The notes under the pieces were generated by a model. That model worked only from the letters and a program-made list of their open reading frames with translations. It was not told where the DNA came from and searched no databases. DNA of 64,000 nt from GCA-2731375 sp002731375 (GTDB lineage: Bacteria > Pseudomonadota > Alphaproteobacteria > GCA-2731375). The position numbers and the translations under genes were made by a program. The stretch spans positions 1 through 64,000 of the forward strand of contig JASMDX010000008.1 of NCBI GenBank assembly GCA_030752605.1, given 5' to 3'. Shown one piece after another: positions 8,868-17,216 of this stretch; position 1 is the first letter of the stretch; each line of letters begins with the position of its first letter.

Positions 8868-9416
8868 ATGAGTAGTAATGAAGCGTTTAATGAGGAACTG
8901 AACGCGCCCTTCGCAGCGGCTGTCTATGCACGCGATATGCAAAACCGCGATGCCCTTACACGGTTCGCGGTCGAGCTGCGAGACCAGGGCGTGCGTGTTG
9001 GCGGCCTGGTGCAAGAGGTTCTGCGTAACGAAGACGGCGCTAGTATAGGCATTGATATCGTAGAAATTGACACAGGCCGGCGCATCCCCATCAATCGACC
9101 CACCAAGGAAACCCTGGACAGCCATTCCTGTTCCCTCAACACTTCCGCCCTGACTGAGTCCACCGAGGCCCTGCGCCGGGCTATCCGCGAGAACATGGAC
9201 CTGATCGTGTTGGAGAAATTCGGCGAGCAGGAGCAAAAGGGCCAGGGTTTGAATGATGAAATCTTCATGGCCATCGCCGAGGAAATTCCCCTGCTGATCG
9301 CGGTGCCCGAATTCGCCCTGGATCTATGGCAGCAACGCAGTGGCGAGATGGGTGAAACCTTGAGCTATGATGTCGATGCGTTCCGCCGCTGGTGGTCGAG
9401 CGCGCGTCAGAGCTAA
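8868..9416 (+). CDS. DUF2478 family protein
   Basis: This 182-residue soluble protein fits DUF2478 (PF10649): an N-terminal AAVYARD segment, RGVRVGGL-like strand (here QGVRVGGLVQE near 44), the mid-protein Cys near 87 and the FGEQEQKGQGLNDEI segment near 120. Members are often found with molybdate uptake or molybdenum cofactor genes and are thought to be nucleotide-binding, but the function is not established. ATG 8868 is preferred over an in-frame TTG at 8853 because GGATGGA precedes it by 6 bases. The neighbouring cinA-like gene has a domain related to molybdopterin-synthesis proteins. Confidence 0.75.
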   Translation: MSSNEAFNEELNAPFAAAVYARDMQNRDALTRFAVELRDQGVRVGGLVQEVLRNEDGASIGIDIVEIDTGRRIPINRPTKETLDSHSCSLNTSALTESTEALRRAIRENMDLIVLEKFGEQEQKGQGLNDEIFMAIAEEIPLLIAVPEFALDLWQQRSGEMGETLSYDVDAFRRWWSSARQS

Positions 9417-9439
9417 TTCACAATTTATTCCGCCATCGT

Positions 9440-9685
9440 TTAGTGGCGGCGGGCGGCGACGATCAGGGCCTCGATACTCTCCTCGCCCAGGGCCTTCATG
9501 GCTTCCAGGCGATGCATGCCTTCGATCAGGACATAGCGGTTGTTGCCTCGGCGCACCTGGATCGGGATCTTTTGGCCTTCCTCCAGGATACTCTCGGCGA
9601 GAAGGTCCACTTTGTCTGAGTCCAAGGTGCCGCGCCGCTTTGTCGGCACGTAGATTTCCGCTACCTTGATCGCTAAGCTTTCCAT
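9440..9685 (-). CDS. Small ParB-like (ParB/Srx fold) domain protein
   Basis: The 81-residue protein consists almost entirely of a ParB N-terminal fold: LAESILEEGQKIPIQVRRG then GNNRYVLIEGMHRLEAMKAL, matching the ParB box that in full-length ParB binds CTP. There is no DNA-binding HTH or C-terminal dimer domain. GAGGCGG lies 4 bases before the ATG at 9685, which decides this start over one 75 bases upstream. Stand-alone ParB-like proteins of this size are mostly uncharacterised; a chromosome partition role is unlikely. It is convergent with the DUF2478 gene. Confidence 0.75.
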   Translation of the reverse strand: MESLAIKVAEIYVPTKRRGTLDSDKVDLLAESILEEGQKIPIQVRRGNNRYVLIEGMHRLEAMKALGEESIEALIVAARRH

Positions 9686-9796
9686 TGCCGCCTCGTAATG
9701 GTTTTTCGCACCAGTCTTTATTGTATGCGATTGGTGGATACTAATCGAGCGGCGCGGCAACGGTGCAAGAAGGCGCGATGAAACGGAGGTCTCGTT

Positions 9797-10579
9797 ATGA
9801 GCAGCAATATTGGTATAGAAATAGATGAAGGCGTTGCCCTTTTGACCATGAACAATCCGCCCCTGAATTTGGCGACGTTACAATCAACCCGACAGTTTAA
9901 CGAAGCGCTTGATGGACTGGCCACGGACCCGGCGGTCCTGGTGCTGGTAGTTAGGGGCAGTGGTGAGCGGGCCTTTAGCGCCGGTTCGGATATCTCCGAG
10001 TTTCCGGATTATCTGGCGGCAGGCAATGTGGTCGAGAAAAAGCTGCGCTATGAGAATGAAACCATGACTAAACTAGAGCAGTTTCCAAAACCAACTGTCG
10101 CGGCCCTGAACGGCCTGGCCTTTGGCGGCGGGTTGGAACTGGCGGTCTGTTGCGATCTTCTTGTCGCAGATGAAACCGCAAGACTGGCCCTACCGGAAAT
10201 CAAGCTTGGTGTCTTTCCAGGTTCTGGCGGCACCTTGCGCGTGACCAAGCGCATAGGTTCGGGCCGCGCCAAGGAGATGAGTTTTCTAGGTGAACCAATC
10301 AGCGCCGCCCAGGCCCTTGAATGGGGCCTAGTGAACCGCGTGGCGGCCAAGGGCGAGGCCACCAACGAGGCTCTGGTCTTGGCCCGGGAGCTCGCGGCCC
10401 GTCCTAACATTGCGTTGCAGGCTTGCAAGAAAGCCATCGACGAGGGTGCGGAAATGTCTGATGACGAAGCTATCGAGCAGGTGCTGTCATTGGCGGAAGT
10501 GGTCTTCGCCTCCGACGATGGTCAAGAAGGCGTGCGGGCGTTTTTCGCCAAGGAAGATCCGAAATTTAAACACTCCTGA
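9797..10579 (+). CDS. Enoyl-CoA hydratase/isomerase family protein
   Basis: The 260-residue crotonase-fold protein has the oxyanion-hole segments FSAGSDISEF near residue 55 and GLAFGGGLELAVCCD near 105, and the LPEIKLGVFPGSGGT helix with one catalytic-type Glu (position equivalent to the first Glu of rat hydratase retained as Glu near 134). GGAGGT precedes the ATG by 6 bases. It is an acyl-CoA hydratase or isomerase in fatty or carboxylic acid breakdown; the substrate cannot be told. The 234 bases downstream hold no supportable gene. Confidence 0.85.
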   Translation: MSSNIGIEIDEGVALLTMNNPPLNLATLQSTRQFNEALDGLATDPAVLVLVVRGSGERAFSAGSDISEFPDYLAAGNVVEKKLRYENETMTKLEQFPKPTVAALNGLAFGGGLELAVCCDLLVADETARLALPEIKLGVFPGSGGTLRVTKRIGSGRAKEMSFLGEPISAAQALEWGLVNRVAAKGEATNEALVLARELAARPNIALQACKKAIDEGAEMSDDEAIEQVLSLAEVVFASDDGQEGVRAFFAKEDPKFKHS

Positions 10580-10813
10580 AGCAGGAGAGATTTTCAATGA
10601 AGGTCAGGTTGCAAACATTGGTCGGCTTGATGCGCACATGCACGGGAGGCGGCAGCTCTCCTGCCTGCATGGCATCGAGGGAGCCATGAAAAGGTAGCGG
10701 TCTTAGCGACGAATAGATGGCATTTTGTATATCTAAACCAAATCACATTACATATTTGGCCAAAACATTATGGCTTTATGGTTGCCAATCCATTAATGCA
10801 CCCGCGGCTGTCT

Positions 10814-11725
10814 TTACTTACCGCGCGCCGTGATCATGGCGGCCCGTTCCAGGGTCTGTTTGGCCCGCTGAATGATCGGCTCGTCTATCATCTTACCTTC
10901 GTATTCGACGGAGCCGCGGCCCTCCGCCTTGGCCACGTCATAGGCGGCGATGACGCCACGGGCCTGCTCCACGGCCTCGGCAGCGGGCGTGAATTCCTCA
11001 TTCAGAATATCGACTTGCAGGGGATGGATGCAGGCGGAGCCTAAAAATCCAAGGCGCACAGCCTGTTGGATACGGGCGCGGAAGGCATCTTGGTTACGGT
11101 ATTCGGCGACGGTGCCAACAAAACCTTGCGGCAGAATACCGGCGGCGCGTGCGGCCATCATGACATGCAGGGTGGGTTGGAACAGGCCTTCTTCGTCGGG
11201 CAGCATACCGGCGGACAGAGCATAGTCCTCCGAACCCAAGTTCATCGCCACCACCCGTGGATGGGCCGCGGCGATCTCGGCGGCATGGAAATAGGCCTCG
11301 GTGGTTTCGATCATGGGAAACAGCTTGGTATGGCCGTTCTCCAGGCCGTTTTCAGCCTCCAATTCGTCCAGAATTTCCGCAATGGCGCGGACATGGCCCG
11401 CATCGGCGATTTTCGGCAACATCAAGGCGCAGACGTTGGCATCAATCGAGGCTTCGATATCGGGCACTGTCAGGCGCCATGGCCGGTTGATCCGGACCAG
11501 GACATCGGCGCCCCCCGAACCGACCTTGGCCGCCGCCGCCCGCACCATGGTCCGCGCCTCGACCTTTTGCGCCATGGGAATGCTGTCTTCCAGATCGAGA
11601 ATATAGGCGTCCGCGCCGCGGCTTGGCGCGCTGTCGACGAACTTTTCCACATTGGTGGGCACGAATAGCATGCTGCGCCACAATGGTAGAGGCTGTCCCA
11701 GGGATTGGGGTTGAGCGTGGCTCAT
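10814..11725 (-). CDS. HpcH/HpaI (CitE-like) CoA ester lyase
   Basis: This 303-residue TIM-barrel protein has the CitE-family features: WRSMLFVPTNVEKFVD at the N-terminus, ILDLEDSIP near residue 41 with the Mg-binding acidic residues, the LVRIN segment with the substrate Arg, PMIETTEAY with the metal Glu, and GSEDYAL. Relatives cleave or form CoA esters such as malyl-CoA, citramalyl-CoA or methylmalyl-CoA. ATG 11725 overlaps the stop of the upstream CoA-transferase gene by one base, so the two are coupled. The pairing suggests activation of a hydroxy acid to its CoA ester followed by C-C cleavage. Confidence 0.85.
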   Translation of the reverse strand: MSHAQPQSLGQPLPLWRSMLFVPTNVEKFVDSAPSRGADAYILDLEDSIPMAQKVEARTMVRAAAAKVGSGGADVLVRINRPWRLTVPDIEASIDANVCALMLPKIADAGHVRAIAEILDELEAENGLENGHTKLFPMIETTEAYFHAAEIAAAHPRVVAMNLGSEDYALSAGMLPDEEGLFQPTLHVMMAARAAGILPQGFVGTVAEYRNQDAFRARIQQAVRLGFLGSACIHPLQVDILNEEFTPAAEAVEQARGVIAAYDVAKAEGRGSVEYEGKMIDEPIIQRAKQTLERAAMITARGK

Positions 11726-12945
11726 CAAGTGATGTCCTCTTTCTGCAACGTGGCGATCTCGTCGGGGCTAATGCCTTGCTCACCGTAGATCTCACTATTG
11801 TGCTGACCCAAACTGGGCGCCGGAAGGCGGATTTGCCCCGGGGTTTCGGATAGATGCGCGGCCACGTTATGCATGGGCAATTCGCCCATCTCGGCATCGG
11901 GAAAGCGTAGCATCACCTCGCGCTCCCGGATCATTTCGTCTTCCAGCATGCCAGCGGTATCGTGTACCGGACCAACCGTAACGCCGGCCTGCTTGAAGAT
12001 CTTCAGCAATTCCGCCTGATCATGCGAGGCCATGAACTCGCCCACGATGGGATCCAGAAGATCATTGTTGCGGACCCGGTCGGCATTGGTCTTGAAGCGC
12101 GGATCATCGACCAAATCCTCCCGCCCCATGGTCTTGAACAGGCGTTCGGCCATTGATTGCATGGAGGCGGAAAGCGCCACATAGCGGCCGTCCTTGCAGC
12201 GGTACGTATTGCGCGGCGCCGTGGTGGTGGAGCGGCTGCCGGTGCGTGCGCCGCCTTGGCCAGTCAATTGATAGTGCGCGCCCTGGGGCCCGAGTATGGC
12301 CAGCAGCGGATCAAACAACGGTAGATCAACCACCTGGCCCTTGCCGCCGCAAACCTCGACCTGGCGCAGGGCCGTCAAGGTAGCCATGCCGCCGTACATG
12401 CCCGCGACCATGTCGGCCAATGCCAGGGGAGGCAGCACAGGTGGCCGGTCTTCGAAGCCGTTCATGGCCGCGAACCCGCTGCGCGCTTCGACCAACGAGC
12501 CGAAGCCGGGCTGTTCCCGGTCCGGGCCGGTCTGCCCCCAGCCCGATATCCGCACCATGACCAGGGATGGGTTTCGCGCCAGCAATTCGTTGGGGCCCAG
12601 TTGCCATTTTTCCAGGGTTCCTGGAAGAAAGTTTTCCACCAGAACCTGGGCGCTTTCGACCAGACGCAGAAGAATCTCCCTGCCCTTTTTGCTGCGGGGG
12701 TTCAGGGTGATGCTTTTCTTGTTACGGGCATAGACCTTCCAGTGAATGGAGATGCCATCCACGCGCCAGTTGCGCAGATCATCGCCTTTGCCGGGGCGTT
12801 CAATTTTGATGACCTCGGCGCCATAGTCGGCCAAGACATGCGTCAGGGCGTTGCCGGCCACCAGGCGCGAGAGATCCAACACCCGCACCCCGTCAAGGGG
12901 TGCGGGCGCATCCGGGCGGTAGTCCCGTTTATGTAGTTGATCCAA
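11725..12945 (-). CDS. CaiB/BaiF-type (family III) CoA-transferase
   Basis: The 406-residue protein has the family III CoA-transferase N-terminus LDGVRVLDLSRLVAGN, the EVIKIERPGKGDDLR segment, the ENFLPGTLEKW strand and the LPPLALADMVAGMYG segment carrying the catalytic Asp near residue 178. It moves CoA between two carboxylic acids; the acids are unknown. The start appears to be TTG at 12945. It lies between an enoyl-CoA hydratase gene 15 bases upstream and the CitE-like lyase gene it overlaps, so the three form one leftward operon. Confidence 0.87.
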   Translation of the reverse strand: MDQLHKRDYRPDAPAPLDGVRVLDLSRLVAGNALTHVLADYGAEVIKIERPGKGDDLRNWRVDGISIHWKVYARNKKSITLNPRSKKGREILLRLVESAQVLVENFLPGTLEKWQLGPNELLARNPSLVMVRISGWGQTGPDREQPGFGSLVEARSGFAAMNGFEDRPPVLPPLALADMVAGMYGGMATLTALRQVEVCGGKGQVVDLPLFDPLLAILGPQGAHYQLTGQGGARTGSRSTTTAPRNTYRCKDGRYVALSASMQSMAERLFKTMGREDLVDDPRFKTNADRVRNNDLLDPIVGEFMASHDQAELLKIFKQAGVTVGPVHDTAGMLEDEMIREREVMLRFPDAEMGELPMHNVAAHLSETPGQIRLPAPSLGQHNSEIYGEQGISPDEIATLQKEDIT

Positions 12946-12960
12946 GGTCTGTTGTTTTCC

Positions 12961-13734
12961 CTACCGGCCTTTCCAATCGGGCGGACGCTTTTCCGAGAAC
13001 GCCAGGGGACCCTCGATAAAGTCCAGGCTGTTCTTCATATCCTCAATCGATTGGTATTCGGCCAGCATGGCCTCGCCCACCGAGGGGTGGTCCTGACCGC
13101 GCAAAACTACATCCTTGGAGGTGCGGATGGATACCGGCGAACATTCCGAGATCAGCTCGGCCCAGCGTCTGGCGCCTTCCAGGGCGCCGCCCTCGGGCAC
13201 AACCTCGGTGACAAAACCCAGCTTTTGGCCCTCTTCTGCCATAACCCGGCGGCCGGTCAGGATCATGCCCATGGCCTGTTTCATGGGGATTTGCCGCGAC
13301 AAACGATGCAGGCCGCCGGCCAAGGCAGCCAGTCCCACCCGGGGTTCAGGCAAGGCAAAAAATGCGTTCTCCGCCGCGATAATAATGTCGCAGGCTAAGG
13401 CCACTTCAAAACCGCCACCCATGGCCAGGCCGTTAACGGCGCCAATTATGGGTTTTTTCATATTAAAACGGTTAACTAGACCGGCGAAGCCCGATGCTGG
13501 CGGCTCGGTCTTTTTGCCTTCCGCCTGCCATTTCAAATCATTTCCGGCGGAGAATGCCTTGTCTCCAGCGCCGGTAACAATGGCGACCCAAAGATCGGGG
13601 TCGCTTTCGAAATCGTTGAAAATTTCATCCATTTCGAAATGTGAGGGCGAATGCAGGGCATTCATCCGCTGGGGCCTGTTCATGGTCACTGTGAGGATAT
13701 GACCGTCCCGTTCAGCCTTGCAAAATTCAGGCAT
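12961..13734 (-). CDS. Enoyl-CoA hydratase/isomerase family protein
   Basis: This 257-residue crotonase has FSAGNDLKW near residue 63 and GLAMGGGFEVALACD near 100 as oxyanion-hole elements, followed by LPEPRVGLAALAGG. The Gly-Leu-Ala-Ala-Leu-Ala-Gly-Gly stretch where hydratases usually have a catalytic Glu is a variation that may mean isomerase or another crotonase activity. It is first in the leftward CoA operon and diverges from the ThDP enzyme gene across 124 bases holding a strong palindrome. Confidence 0.85.
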   Translation of the reverse strand: MPEFCKAERDGHILTVTMNRPQRMNALHSPSHFEMDEIFNDFESDPDLWVAIVTGAGDKAFSAGNDLKWQAEGKKTEPPASGFAGLVNRFNMKKPIIGAVNGLAMGGGFEVALACDIIIAAENAFFALPEPRVGLAALAGGLHRLSRQIPMKQAMGMILTGRRVMAEEGQKLGFVTEVVPEGGALEGARRWAELISECSPVSIRTSKDVVLRGQDHPSVGEAMLAEYQSIEDMKNSLDFIEGPLAFSEKRPPDWKGR

Positions 13735-13800
13735 GATTTTCGCTTCCTTTTACGATTTTTTACATTCCCCGCCTATCTTTCCCTAAAATGATCACCTTGA

Positions 13801-13819
13801 CCAGCCACGGCGTGGCTGG
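13801..13819. promoter_or_regulatory. Perfect 9-bp inverted repeat in a divergent promoter
   Basis: CCAGCCACGGCGTGGCTGG has two perfect 9-base arms around a single central base. It lies between the divergently read enoyl-CoA hydratase gene and the ThDP enzyme gene, 66 bases before the former and 39 before the latter. Such a dyad is a likely dimeric repressor or activator site controlling both arms of the locus. No regulator gene is nearby, so the protein would be encoded elsewhere. Confidence 0.55.
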
Positions 13820-13858
13820 ACGCGAACAAATTGGTCAGTTTACAAATGGGGATAGGTC

Positions 13859-15553
13859 ATGAACGACCGGGGAATCCAAAATAATAGTGCGTTGATGAAG
13901 GCATCCGATCTTTTTATCAAATGTTTGGAAGCGGAAGGCGTCACACACATTTTCGGTGTACCGGGGGAGGAAAACGCCGACGTCATGATGTCGTTTATGG
14001 ACAGTTCTATCGATTTCGTGTTGTGCCGTCATGAGCAGGCCGCTGCCTTTATGGCAGATACCTATGGCCGCCTGACGGGCAAGCCGGGTGTTTGCCTGGC
14101 GACCTTGGGGCCTGGCGCCACCAATCTGGTCACCGGCGTAGCGGATGCCAATATGGACCGCTCGCCACTAGTGGCCATTATTGGCCAGGCATCGACCACC
14201 CGCCTGCACAAGGAAAGCCACCAGAACATGGATGCCATCGCCATGTTCCGGCCGATTTCGAAATGGGCGCACTCCATTGGCAACGCCAAGACCATACCGG
14301 AAGTGGTGCGCAAGGCCTTCAAGGTGGCGACCACGGAAAAACCCGGCGCCACGGTGATTGAACTGCCCGAGGATCTGGCCAAGGTGAAATTATCGGCCGA
14401 GCCCATGCCGGTCGATATCACTCGCCGGCCCGGCGCTGATCACAAGGCAGTGGCCCGTGCCGTCGACCAAATTGCTGCCGCCAAGCAACCATTGATCCTG
14501 GCCGGCAACGGCGCGGTACGCAAACGCGCCTCGCAACAGCTGCGCCGGCTGGCACATAAGAGCGGTATCGGCGTGGTCAATACGTTCATGGGCAAGGGTG
14601 CGGTTTCGCTGGATGATCCCCATTGCCTGTTTACCATTGGTCTGCAGGGTAGGGACCATATCACCGCCGCTTTCGAGGATGCGGATGTGGTGGTGGCTGT
14701 TGGTTATGATCTGGTGGAATACGGGCCGGGCTTCTGGAATGCTAGGGGCGATAAGGCGATTGTGCATATCGACTTTGAACCAGCTGAGATCGACACGGAC
14801 TTTCCCGTGGCCGTGGATGTGGTCGGCGATATCGCCGATGCCCTGTGGCAGATTAACGAGCTCTTGGAGGAGCGCTTTGACGGCAAATTGCCGTTGTTCG
14901 ATATCGCCGGCCGGGCACCTCTGCGCACGGCGATTGTAGCTGATCTAACCGACGAAGCGAATGATCCAGCCTTTCCGATGAAGCCGCAAACTGTGGTCAA
15001 TGATATGCGCGCGGCGTTGGGCCCCGACGATATCATGCTGTCCGATGTGGGTGCGCACAAGATGTGGGTGTCGCGCTATTATCAATGTTACCAGCCCAAC
15101 ACCTGTCTGATCTCCAATGGTTTTTGCTCCATGGGCTTCGCCCTGCCGGGGGCCATTGGGGCCAAGATCGCGCATCCTGACCGCAAGGTCGGATTCATCT
15201 GTGGTGATGCCGGGTTTTTGATGAATGTGCAGGATCTGGAAACTGCGGTGCGCCGGGGCATCAATTTTGTTTGCGTTATCCTGGTCGACGGCGAATATGG
15301 TCTCATAAAGTGGAAGCAGCAAAATCAGTTCGACGGCAGGCATTCGGATCTGGCCTTTTCCAATCCTGATTTTGAGTTGCTGGCCAAATCGTTTGGGATG
15401 TGGGGCCGGCATCTGGATGGTCCGGGACAATTGCGTGGCGCCCTGGACGAAGCCCTACAACAGCCCGGCCCGGCCCTGATCGCGGTGCCAGTAGACTATG
15501 GCGAGAATATGAAATTAACTCAGCGTCTTGGCAACCTGGTCGAGACGATTTGA
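13859..15553 (+). CDS. ThDP-dependent enzyme, acetolactate synthase (AlsS-like)
   Basis: The 564-residue protein has all three ThDP-enzyme domains: pyrimidine domain with the cofactor-activating Glu59 in CRHEQAAAF, a central domain, and a pyrophosphate domain with GDAGFLMN near residue 447. Overall pattern (IEYGPGFWN-like segment, MSRYF-like VSRYYQCY) is closest to catabolic acetolactate synthase, which joins two pyruvates to acetolactate. The usual NN at the end of the ThDP motif is DG (VDGEYGLI). No regulatory-subunit gene is nearby. In this catabolic setting a different carboligase or decarboxylase activity is also possible. GGGGATAGG precedes the ATG. Confidence 0.8.
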   Translation: MNDRGIQNNSALMKASDLFIKCLEAEGVTHIFGVPGEENADVMMSFMDSSIDFVLCRHEQAAAFMADTYGRLTGKPGVCLATLGPGATNLVTGVADANMDRSPLVAIIGQASTTRLHKESHQNMDAIAMFRPISKWAHSIGNAKTIPEVVRKAFKVATTEKPGATVIELPEDLAKVKLSAEPMPVDITRRPGADHKAVARAVDQIAAAKQPLILAGNGAVRKRASQQLRRLAHKSGIGVVNTFMGKGAVSLDDPHCLFTIGLQGRDHITAAFEDADVVVAVGYDLVEYGPGFWNARGDKAIVHIDFEPAEIDTDFPVAVDVVGDIADALWQINELLEERFDGKLPLFDIAGRAPLRTAIVADLTDEANDPAFPMKPQTVVNDMRAALGPDDIMLSDVGAHKMWVSRYYQCYQPNTCLISNGFCSMGFALPGAIGAKIAHPDRKVGFICGDAGFLMNVQDLETAVRRGINFVCVILVDGEYGLIKWKQQNQFDGRHSDLAFSNPDFELLAKSFGMWGRHLDGPGQLRGALDEALQQPGPALIAVPVDYGENMKLTQRLGNLVETI

Positions 15554-15574
15554 ACCGGAACAGGAGGAACGATT

Positions 15575-16405
15575 ATGGCATTACGTGATGTGGATGATGC
15601 ACTTCGGGCGGAAGACTTCGCCGGCGAGCTGGCCCATGCCAGCGCGGCACATGTGCGCGGCCTGATTCGCAAGGGTGAAATCACCGGGCAAACCGGCGGC
15701 ATGGCTTTGGGAAAAATGCAGGGCAACCTGGCTATTCTGCCCAGCGATCTGGCTATGGATTTTGCCCGTTACTGCCAGCGCAATCCGAAACCTTGCCCCC
15801 TAGTGGGCGTGTCCGAGACCGGCGATCCCATGCTGCCCACCTTGGGTGTGGATATCGATATTCGCAGTGATGTATCTTCGTACAATATCTATCGCGATGG
15901 CGAATTGGTCAACAGCGTCACCGATATCAGCGGCCTGTGGCGCGATGATTTGACAACCTTTGTTCTGGGATGTTCCTTTTCGTTCGAGGAGGCTTTGCTG
16001 GCCGATGGCGTGCCGTTGCGTCATTTGGAAGAAGGCTATCTGATCCCCATGTACCGCAGCAATATAGCGACCACGCCGGCGGGGCCGTTCGCTGGTCCCA
16101 TTGTCGTCTCCATGCGGCCCATGCCCATGGCCGAGGCGATCCGCGCGGTTGAGGTCACATCCCGTTTTCCCATGATGCATGGTACGCCGGTACATATTGG
16201 CGATCCCTCCGTCATCGGAATCGCCGATCTGATGAAGCCCGCATGGGGCGATTTGCCGGTGATCAAGCCCGGCGATGTGCCGGTCTTTTGGGCCTGTGGC
16301 GTCACACCTCAGGCCGCTGTGCGTGCCGCGAAGCCGCCGCTGTGTATTACCCATACGCCGGGCTCCATGCTGATCACCGATTTACCCTGCGGGCGCCCAA
16401 TCTAG
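15575..16405 (+). CDS. DUF1445 putative hydro-lyase (D-glutamate cyclase-like)
   Basis: This 276-residue protein fits the YcsI/DUF1445 family: HVRGLIRKGEITGQTGGMA near the N-terminus, QGNLAILP, the FVLGCSFSFEEALL core near residue 130, and the C-terminal FWACGVTPQAAV and ITHTPGSMLITDL segments. Relatives are annotated as hydro-lyases, and the related domain in mammalian DGLUCY cyclises D-glutamate to 5-oxo-D-proline. Bacterial ycsI genes often sit with 5-oxoprolinase genes. AGGAGG precedes the ATG. It lies two genes before a gamma-glutamyltransferase, compatible with a glutamyl or oxoproline compound, though this is inference. Confidence 0.85.
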   Translation: MALRDVDDALRAEDFAGELAHASAAHVRGLIRKGEITGQTGGMALGKMQGNLAILPSDLAMDFARYCQRNPKPCPLVGVSETGDPMLPTLGVDIDIRSDVSSYNIYRDGELVNSVTDISGLWRDDLTTFVLGCSFSFEEALLADGVPLRHLEEGYLIPMYRSNIATTPAGPFAGPIVVSMRPMPMAEAIRAVEVTSRFPMMHGTPVHIGDPSVIGIADLMKPAWGDLPVIKPGDVPVFWACGVTPQAAVRAAKPPLCITHTPGSMLITDLPCGRPI

Positions 16406-16431
16406 TTCGAGTTTTGTAGAAGGAAATGAGT

Positions 16432-17205
16432 ATGAAGACGGAAATTATTCGTTGCGAAATCGCCGATCACATCGCCCTGGTGACTATGGACAATCCACCC
16501 GTGAATGCCCAGGACCAAAAATTTCATGAAGAAATGATGCTGGTCTTTGACACCATCTCGGACATGGACGATGTCCGCGTCGCCGTGTTGACGGGCGCGG
16601 GCAAGACTTTTTCCGCCGGTGCTAATATCAAAAACAAGGCCGGCGAGGAACGGCAACCAGGCGATGCCTGGGCGCATAACCGCCGGGCGCGGGAATGTTT
16701 CCATTCCATCATGGAATGCCGCAAACCGGTGATCGGCGCCCTCAACGGCGCGGCACTTGGCGCCGGTCTGGCGGTCGCGGCCAGCTGTGATATTTTGATC
16801 GCCTCGGAAAAGGCCAGTCTGGGTCTGCCCGAGATTGATGTGGGCTTGATGGGTGGCGGGCGCCATGCCATGCGTCTGTTTGGCCATTCCCTGATCCGCC
16901 GGGTCATGCTGACCGGTTACCGGGTGCCGGGCGAGGAATTGTATCGCCGCGGCATTGTCGAGGCCTGCGTGCCAGCGGAAGAGTTGATGGATGCTGCCGT
17001 GGAACTGGCCCGGACCATTGCGGCGAAAAGCCCGGTTGCCTCCCGCATCGCGAAGCATGCCCTGAACACGATTGAGGAAATGAGCCTGCGCGATGGCTAT
17101 AGGTTCGAGCAGAACATGACCTACGATTTATCGTCCTACGAAGATTCGAAGGAGGCGATGCTAGCCTTCGCCGAAAAACGCGCGCCCGTCTTTAAGGGTA
17201 AATAG
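16432..17205 (+). CDS. Enoyl-CoA hydratase/isomerase family protein
   Basis: The 257-residue crotonase has FSAGANIKNK near residue 60, NGAALGAGLAVAASCD near 105 and LPEIDVGLMGGGRHA, with a Glu at the first catalytic position (LPEIDVG). ATG 16432 has AAGGAA at proper distance, whereas the in-frame ATG six bases earlier abuts that site. It shares the rightward operon with the ThDP enzyme, DUF1445 and gamma-glutamyltransferase genes, with gaps of about 11-26 bases. Confidence 0.85.
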   Translation: MKTEIIRCEIADHIALVTMDNPPVNAQDQKFHEEMMLVFDTISDMDDVRVAVLTGAGKTFSAGANIKNKAGEERQPGDAWAHNRRARECFHSIMECRKPVIGALNGAALGAGLAVAASCDILIASEKASLGLPEIDVGLMGGGRHAMRLFGHSLIRRVMLTGYRVPGEELYRRGIVEACVPAEELMDAAVELARTIAAKSPVASRIAKHALNTIEEMSLRDGYRFEQNMTYDLSSYEDSKEAMLAFAEKRAPVFKGK

Positions 17206-17216
17206 GAATATCCGCC

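Noticed and set aside
10814..13734. Oxalate catabolism (formyl-CoA transferase plus oxalyl-CoA decarboxylase with the ThDP gene)
   Set aside because: The ThDP enzyme pattern is closer to AlsS-type acetolactate synthase, and the CitE-like lyase and hydratases do not fit that pathway.
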